Part shown: in pieces, positions 1 through 3,491 of the stretch
How the letters are laid out: the number at the start of each line of letters is the position of its first letter
Position numbering within the stretch: the first letter of the stretch is position 1
DNA from: Methylococcaceae bacterium
Lineage (GTDB): Bacteria > Pseudomonadota > Gammaproteobacteria > Methylococcales > Methylomonadaceae
DNA length: 6,180 nucleotides
Direction of reading: 5' to 3'
Assembly (NCBI GenBank): GCA_013140465.1
Contig: JABFST010000398.1
Location: 1-6,180, forward strand
Position numbers and translations under genes: made by a program
Notes under the pieces: generated by a model
What the model was told of the DNA's origin: nothing
What the model saw: the letters and a program-made list of their open reading frames with translations, nothing else
Database searches by the model: none

Positions 1-907
1 GTTCTAACTTGGCCTTAAAAACCTCAAATTGCGCGGTTTTGTGATAGCATTGCAAGGCGCGGTCTTGGGCATCGGCAAACTGGCAGTCTTCAAAATAGGG
101 GATGGCCTCTTGCAAACGCCCAGCTAAACAAAAAAACTCGCCCAGATTATATTTGGCGCGGTCATGATTGGCTTGTACGGCTAAGGCGTGTTTATAACAA
201 CGTATGGCCTCATCCATTTCGCCCCGGTCGCGTAGGGTTTCCCCCAAATTATTCCACGCATCGGCAAATTGGGGATCCAATCTGACAGCTTCACGGAATG
301 CCGCCAAAGCCTGTTCATGTTCGCCTTGGTCATATAATGTCGTGCCTAAATTAAAATAGCCGCGTGCATCGGGATGTAAATCCAAAGCGCGGCGGTAGCA
401 ATCTTCAGCCGCCGCCAATTGCCCACGTTGCTGGCGTAAAGTACCCAAATTACCCAACGCCTCATAAAAACCGGGTTCTAAGGTGATCGCTTGTTGGTAA
501 TGTTCGGTGGCCTCATCAAAAGCGTGCGCATTTTGCAGCAGCACCGCCAAGTTAAAATGCGCGACGGTAAAAGTGGATTTAAGCTGTAACGCTTTACGAT
601 AACTTGCGATTGCCGCTTTGGCATCGCCCAACTGAGTCAGCAACACCGCCAAATTAAAATGCAGTTCGGCTATAGATGGGTTAATCGCCAGCATTTTCCG
701 AAAACTGCCGACCGCCCCTTTAATATCGCCTTGCGCCTGTTGGCACAGGCCCAACACATTATAAAGGGCCAATTCGTTAGGATGCACAGCCAGCAATTTT
801 TTGGCGCGCGCTTGCGCCTCTGGGATACGCCCGCCCTGAAACAACTGCTGTAACGCCTGTAATTCAGACGGCGGCAAAAGCTTGGGTTGTTTAAATTGGA
901 TTTTCAT
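1..907 (-). CDS. Tetratricopeptide-repeat protein, N-terminal 302 residues (3' end outside window)
   Basis: An uninterrupted minus-strand frame starts at ATG 907-905 and leaves the window at its left edge after 302 codons. After a short leader (about residues 1-11) it consists of roughly eight 34-residue TPR units, at about 12-44, 45-78, 79-112, 113-146, 147-179, 180-213, 214-247 and 248-275. They show the usual pattern, for example NLGTTLYDQGEHEQALAAF and NNLGETLRDRGEMDEAI. TPRs are protein-binding scaffolds. No signal peptide or membrane segment is visible, so it is probably cytoplasmic. The stretch after the last repeat (about 276-302, with RALQCYHKTAQFEVF) no longer fits the TPR consensus and may lead into a C-terminal domain. 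From memory, similar TPR arrays precede 2OG-Fe(II) oxygenase or transferase domains, but nothing in the window shows which. The Shine-Dalgarno sequence is weak. It is divergent from the FUN14 gene. Confidence 0.9.
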   Translation of the reverse strand, partial: MKIQFKQPKLLPPSELQALQQLFQGGRIPEAQARAKKLLAVHPNELALYNVLGLCQQAQGDIKGAVGSFRKMLAINPSIAELHFNLAVLLTQLGDAKAAIASYRKALQLKSTFTVAHFNLAVLLQNAHAFDEATEHYQQAITLEPGFYEALGNLGTLRQQRGQLAAAEDCYRRALDLHPDARGYFNLGTTLYDQGEHEQALAAFREAVRLDPQFADAWNNLGETLRDRGEMDEAIRCYKHALAVQANHDRAKYNLGEFFCLAGRLQEAIPYFEDCQFADAQDRALQCYHKTAQFEVFKAKLE

Positions 908-1034
908 AAAAGGGCCTGTACTGGGCTAAAAACACAAATTTTAGCATAGACCAGAACACGCGTCTGGTGGCGCGTCTATAGCATATCCATTATCATCTTG
1001 GGCTAAAATAGCGTAACCAAAACGTAAAATATAT

Positions 1035-1040
1035 AAGGAT
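1035..1040 (+). promoter_or_regulatory. Ribosome binding site of the FUN14-family gene
   Basis: AAGGAT lies nine bases before ATG 1050, which supports this start. AT-rich hexamers such as TAAAAT (1004-1009 and 1025-1030) could serve as -10 boxes, but no convincing -35 box accompanies them. Confidence 0.6.
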
Positions 1041-1049
1041 TACCGAACC

Positions 1050-1397
1050 ATGAAAGACAGCCGCATTGAGCTTCCGTTTAACACCGATTTTTTATCCACC
1101 GATTTTTTGCTGGGGCATGTAGGCGCACCGTTTGCAATGGGCTTGGCGGTGGGCTATTTTGCCAAAAAAATGCTGCGTACCGCGCTGTTTTTGGGGGGAG
1201 CGGCACTAGTGCTGTTATTTATCGGCGAATATTATGGCGTCACCGAAATCAGCGATGCCAATCTACAAGAAGCTGCCGACACCGCCACCCACGCCGCCAA
1301 AGAATCGGGTGGGTTTTTGATGCAGCGCTTATCAAGCATCACCAGCAGAGGCGTGAGTGGTGTGGGAGGTTTTTTGGTAGGGTTTAAAATTGGCTAA
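1050..1397 (+). CDS. FUN14 domain-containing small membrane protein
   Basis: A 115-residue protein. A polar N-terminus (1-19) is followed by a glycine-rich hydrophobic segment (about 21-37, HVGAPFAMGLAVGYF), a basic KKMLR hinge, a second hydrophobic helix (about 43-61) and an amphipathic linker (about 68-97). The C-terminus ends in GVGGFLVGFKIG. Two short Gly-rich membrane helices with a terminal GFxxGFKxG-type ending are the hallmark of the FUN14 family (Pfam PF04930). Its eukaryotic members include the mitophagy receptor FUNDC1; the role of the bacterial members is not established. The length is normal for a bacterial member. It appears to be transcribed alone, because the next gene downstream lies on the opposite strand. 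Confidence 0.82.
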   Translation: MKDSRIELPFNTDFLSTDFLLGHVGAPFAMGLAVGYFAKKMLRTALFLGGAALVLLFIGEYYGVTEISDANLQEAADTATHAAKESGGFLMQRLSSITSRGVSGVGGFLVGFKIG

Positions 1398-1445
1398 ACC
1401 GCAACCAGATATAGAGTCCTAAGCTGATAAAGCTACATTAAACCT

Positions 1446-1489
1446 GGAGAGGGTAGGGTGATGTCACTTTACTTCCTGCGTTCTCTATA
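1446..1489. repeat. Degenerate direct repeat, copy A
   Basis: This copy shares three blocks, in the same order, with 2048-2101. They are GGAGAGGGTAGGGTGA (1446-1461), TTTACTT (1468-1474) and CGTTCTCTATA (1479-1489). The blocks are identical, but the spacers differ in length. It lies between the convergent ends of the FUN14 gene and the minus-strand gene at 1497-1829. Confidence 0.6.
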
Positions 1490-1496
1490 GCTGTTT

Positions 1497-1829
1497 TTAG
1501 GGGGCTGCCTCGGCAGTTTCGGCTGTGCGGGTCGTGCGGTTGAACAGGCACAAAACCGCCGTTTTAGCATTATTCATGTGCGCTTGAGGATAATGCCCTG
1601 CAATCATCAACGCATCAAAACCCACGTTGTCACTAAAGCGGTAAGGCTTGCCCAACGCATGGGCCAGGCTTAGGCCGCTGGCTTTAACACAGCTGGCAAT
1701 CACCTCTTGCTCGTGTGCTTGCCATGCCTTTTCTGAAGAGGCGGGCGCCGGAAGGCTAAGCAGCCCAGCACAGGCTAACACAATCGCATAAGCCAGAGGC
1801 TTGGGGGAGGGGAAATCAAACTGAAACAA
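1497..1829 (-). CDS. Small exported protein with two conserved-looking cysteines, function unknown
   Basis: A 110-residue protein. A hydrophobic N-terminal segment (about 12-26) ends in LPAPA-SS, a plausible signal-peptidase I site after Ala30, so the mature protein of about 80 residues is probably periplasmic. The mature part has two cysteines, Cys47 (ASCVKASGL) and Cys94 (VLCLFNRTT), that could form one disulfide, and a central VGFDALMIAGHYPQAHM segment. The overall pattern resembles a group of uncharacterised small secreted gammaproteobacterial proteins. I know no function for them. The start is TTG at 1829-1827. No ATG lies in frame between the upstream in-frame TAA and this codon, and AGAG-type purines lie about seven bases before it. 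Cys20 follows VLA and is a poor lipobox, so a lipoprotein is possible but less likely. Confidence 0.65.
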   Translation of the reverse strand: MFQFDFPSPKPLAYAIVLACAGLLSLPAPASSEKAWQAHEQEVIASCVKASGLSLAHALGKPYRFSDNVGFDALMIAGHYPQAHMNNAKTAVLCLFNRTTRTAETAEAAP

Positions 1830-1920
1830 GGCGTTGCTCTCTGGGTTGATGGTAGATATAGGGTCGGAAGCGATTTACATTAAACTCTTTCTGGCTACTC
1901 ACTTAAAGCGGGACTGAGGA

Positions 1921-1954
1921 GCCGTTGGCTGAGCGGAGCCGTTGGCTGAGCGGA
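1921..1954. repeat. Tandem duplication of a 17-bp unit
   Basis: GCCGTTGGCTGAGCGGA occurs twice with no spacer (1921-1937 and 1938-1954) and no mismatch. The second copy is also most of the left arm of the inverted repeat that follows, so this looks like a local duplication of one arm of a palindromic element. Confidence 0.85.
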
Positions 1955-2000
1955 GTCGAAGCCGGCGGCGGGATTCGCTTCGACTCCGCTCAGCGAACGA
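1939..2000. repeat. Interspersed palindromic (REP-like) element
   Basis: The left arm, CGTTGGCTGAGCGGAGTCGAAG plus one C (1940-1962), pairs with CTTCGACTCCGCTCAGCGAACG plus one G (1977-1999). There is a single C/G mismatch and a GC-rich loop of 14 bases. The CTTCGACTCCGCTCAGC core is, from general knowledge, a recurrent extragenic palindrome in many bacterial genomes. There is no T tract to make it an ordinary terminator. It sits about 110 bp upstream of the TTG start of the 1497-1829 gene. Confidence 0.75.
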
Positions 2001-2047
2001 CACCCAAACTGTCCCAGCTTAAACGGGAAGCCCTCCTTCTTGCTCAG

Positions 2048-2101
2048 GGAGAGGGTAGGGTGAGGGGATTTAATGCCATTTTACTTTATTCGTTCTCTAT
2101 A
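2048..2101. repeat. Degenerate direct repeat, copy B
   Basis: This is the second copy of the element at 1446-1489: GGAGAGGGTAGGGTGA (2048-2063), TTTACTT (2080-2086) and CGTTCTCTATA (2091-2101). It is longer than copy A because of extra bases after the first block. The two copies, in the same orientation and about 600 bp apart, bracket the small exported-protein gene and the palindromic element. Confidence 0.6.
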
Positions 2102-2152
2102 CTGAGTCACTTCAAAAAATCCAGCCCTACCTTAATAGTGATGGATAACATC

Positions 2153-2199
2153 TGTGGGAGAGGCTTTAGCCGAGATTATCGCAGCTAAAACCACCCACA
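2153..2199. repeat. Imperfect palindrome, REP-like; possible terminator of the 2209-2610 gene
   Basis: TGTGGG (2153-2158) pairs with CCCACA (2194-2199). Inside them, GGCTTTAGC (2162-2170) pairs imperfectly with GCAGCTAAAACC (2181-2192). The TGTGGGAG...GGCTTTAGCC pattern resembles interspersed REP sequences known from Pseudomonas and methanotrophs. It begins 10 bases downstream of the stop of the minus-strand gene, so it may help end or stabilise that transcript. Confidence 0.6.
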
Positions 2200-2208
2200 C
2201 ATCCAACA

Positions 2209-2610
2209 TTACTTCACTTTAATCAATTCTTTGCCGTCGCTGTCAAAATGGCAAATGCCTGGGGCAAAAGTGTCGCAGTCTTTAGATTGCCCAATTTTCG
2301 CGCCGTTAGGGCTAAGGGTGATTTTAAGTTCGCAAAAGCCCGCTTCGGTTTCTGAATGCTTTTTAAACACAATTTCTGTCGCCGTTGCGCTTTTGGCTTC
2401 GCCAGAAATTTCGCCAGAACAAGGCTTGGCATCTTTTTCAGAAGAATTGGGTTCAAAATCCACGTCGGCACTGATATGGACTTCATTGTTGACGTTAGTC
2501 ACCTTTAAGTGATGGACATGGCTGCCATCGCGCAGCACATAATGGTCGGTAGCCGCAAAAGCTGAAGTAGACGCTAGCAACAAAGCCGACAACAACATCG
2601 TTTTTTTCAT
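2209..2610 (-). CDS. Small periplasmic protein with four cysteines, function unknown
   Basis: A 133-residue protein with a clear Sec signal peptide: MKK, hydrophobic residues 5-15, and an AFA-AT cleavage site after Ala19. The mature chain of 114 residues looks beta-rich and begins with DHYVLRDGSHVHHLKV. It has four cysteines (Cys64, Cys93, Cys112, Cys120), enough for two disulfides, and ends in GICHFDSDGKELIKVK. An HVHH histidine cluster (31-34) could bind metal, but no known metal-binding fold is recognised. The start at 2610-2608 is chosen because a strong Shine-Dalgarno sequence (AAAGGAG, complement of 2618-2624) lies seven bases upstream and the signal peptide begins there. The frame stays open to 2679, but that would put 23 residues ahead of the signal peptide. 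The gene appears monocistronic. Confidence 0.8.
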   Translation of the reverse strand: MKKTMLLSALLLASTSAFAATDHYVLRDGSHVHHLKVTNVNNEVHISADVDFEPNSSEKDAKPCSGEISGEAKSATATEIVFKKHSETEAGFCELKITLSPNGAKIGQSKDCDTFAPGICHFDSDGKELIKVK

Positions 2611-2617
2611 GATAATG

Positions 2618-2624
2618 CTCCTTT
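2618..2624 (-). promoter_or_regulatory. Strong ribosome binding site fixing the start of the 2209-2610 gene
   Basis: The minus strand reads AAAGGAG seven bases before the ATG at 2610-2608. This near-consensus Shine-Dalgarno sequence selects the internal ATG over the longer open frame that begins at 2679. Confidence 0.8.
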
Positions 2625-2691
2625 GATTATTATTAGGTTTTATGGGTAAACAAGACAGGCAAAACGCTAGCGCAAACAACCAGCCGAGTCG

Positions 2692-2862
2692 CTACCGCCT
2701 ATTGTAAGCCATTTTAGGTTGATATTGCTGATGAAAAGCTGGCCCCCATTCGCCTTGCATCGCCAAGTACCGGATAGCCCAGTGTAAGTCGGCAGTTAAG
2801 TGTGCGGTTACTACTTGGCTATATAAGGCAACACCATCAGGAGCATCATTACGGCGTATTGC
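2692..2862 (-). pseudogene. Remnant of the 3' end of an unidentified gene
   Basis: The minus strand is open for 56 codons before a TAG at 2694-2692. It reads like real protein (NDAPDGVALYSQVV, TADLHWAIRYLAMQGEWG, then FHQQYQPKMAYNRR at the end). The frame is closed upstream by TAG at 2865-2863 and has no early start codon; its only ATG before the last residues is at codon 35. I see no Shine-Dalgarno sequence. The perfect palindrome at 2889-2925 lies just upstream, where the rest of the gene would be. The most economical view is a truncated gene whose N-terminal part was lost when the accessory region was rearranged. I do not recognise the family. It could also be a chance open frame, although the composition looks protein-like. 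Confidence 0.4.
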
Positions 2863-2888
2863 CTAGTAGAATAAACAACGGCGTAAAC

Positions 2889-2925
2889 ATTCAGTCCCCC
2901 TCCTTAAAAAGGAGGGGGACTGAAT
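2889..2925. repeat. Perfect 17-bp inverted repeat with a 3-base loop
   Basis: ATTCAGTCCCCCTCCTT (2889-2905), loop AAA, then the exact reverse complement (2909-2925). The stem is very stable, but no T run follows on either strand, so it is less like a factor-independent terminator than like a mobile or interspersed palindromic repeat. It could still block readthrough into the 3030-6067 locus. Confidence 0.85.
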
Positions 2926-2992
2926 AAGTTCACAACGGCTTTGCTGGTCACTGTAGGCAGTTTATTAGGCCAATGCAAAACCCACTCTGTAG

Positions 2993-2998
2993 TATACT
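2993..2998 (+). promoter_or_regulatory. Candidate -10 box for the NLR-like locus
   Basis: TATACT lies 31 bases before ATG 3030, in a non-coding stretch immediately downstream of the perfect palindrome. I find no good -35 hexamer at 16-18 bases, so this is only a candidate. Confidence 0.3.
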
Positions 2999-3029
2999 TT
3001 TTCAACCATTAACCCAGCGGAAACAGACT

Positions 3030-3491
3030 ATGGAACCTTTAAGTGCAATTATGACAGCCATAATTTCAGGCGCGGTGGCATCAGCAAAACCGACGACCGA
3101 GAAAGTCATTACTGACCTTTACGGCGGTTTAAAAGCCTTGATTCAGAGTAAATATAACGATGTCCAATTGGCGGCAGTTGAAAAAAAGCCCGATTCGCCA
3201 GCACAAAAAGCCGCTTTGCAAGAGATTTTGCAAGATGCCAACGCCGACAAAGACACTGAATTATTGCAACAGGCACAAGCCTTGTTAAAAGCGATTTCAG
3301 AACAACCTCCGCAAGTTGCGCAAGCAATGGGGATAAACATAGATCATGTACAAGCTGCCAATGCGCGTTTGCAGGAAATTATTGTCAGTGGCGAACAGGC
3401 TGTCGGTGTGCAAGTTAAAAACAGTGAATTTAGCGGCGACATTGACATCAGCAAAGTTAAGGTAGATGCTGGAAAAAAGCCCAATCCGTAA
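3030..3491 (+). CDS. Alpha-helical putative effector/adaptor domain protein (0-frame product of a frameshift gene)
   Basis: A 153-residue product. The start is ATG 3030, preceded by a weak GGA eight bases upstream. Residues 1-120 look entirely helical: a small hydrophobic/alanine-rich N-terminus (MEPLSAIMTAIISGAVASA), then TEKVITDLYGGLKALIQSKY, then a charged helical part. I recall similar N-terminal modules on bacterial NLR-like and TPR proteins. The tail from about residue 124 changes to a Gly/Asn/Val-rich beta pattern, VGVQVKNSEFSGDIDI (125-140), faintly like RHIM/amyloid signalling motifs. Lys149-Lys150 are encoded on the slippery heptamer, and the stop follows three codons later. It is therefore probably both a separate short protein and the N-terminal domain of the 1012-residue fusion. 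Its biochemical role is unknown; effector or adaptor is inferred from its position. Confidence 0.72.
   Translation: MEPLSAIMTAIISGAVASAKPTTEKVITDLYGGLKALIQSKYNDVQLAAVEKKPDSPAQKAALQEILQDANADKDTELLQQAQALLKAISEQPPQVAQAMGINIDHVQAANARLQEIIVSGEQAVGVQVKNSEFSGDIDISKVKVDAGKKPNP
3459..3462 (+). promoter_or_regulatory. Internal Shine-Dalgarno-like sequence before the slippery site
   Basis: AAGG, within TTAAGG, ends 10 bases before the first A of the heptamer. In E. coli dnaX an internal Shine-Dalgarno-like sequence at a similar distance stimulates -1 slippage. The match here is short, so its contribution is uncertain. Confidence 0.35.
3473..3479 (+). promoter_or_regulatory. Slippery heptamer A AAA AAG for -1 ribosomal frameshifting
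   Basis: In the 0 frame the codons read GGA AAA AAG CCC AAT CCG TAA, so the heptamer is in the canonical X XXY YYZ phase. It is the heptamer used by E. coli dnaX and by several IS elements. Slipping both lysyl-tRNAs back one base moves ribosomes into exactly the frame of the downstream NTPase, which continues AAA AAA GCC CAA. Confidence 0.8.

Noticed and set aside
659..853. 64-codon plus-strand open frame
   Set aside because: It lies antisense to the continuous TPR coding frame, which has clear repeat structure. It is a shadow.
950..968. ACCAGA/TCTGGT inverted repeat in the divergent intergenic region
   Set aside because: Only six base pairs with a seven-base spacer. It could be an operator, but it is too short to support.
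1925..2188. 87-codon plus-strand open frame
   Set aside because: It is built from the tandem unit, the palindrome and direct repeat B, with no protein-like signal or ribosome binding site.
2223..2512. Open frames on both strands over the four-cysteine protein gene
   Set aside because: They are frame shadows of the 2209-2610 gene without starts or recognisable content.
2611..2679. N-terminal extension of the four-cysteine periplasmic protein
   Set aside because: It would precede a standard signal peptide, and the strong AAAGGAG site points to ATG 2610.
2973..3029. Upstream ATG adding 19 residues to the helical protein
   Set aside because: The extra residues do not look like part of the domain, they overlap the candidate -10 box, and the ATG has no ribosome binding site.
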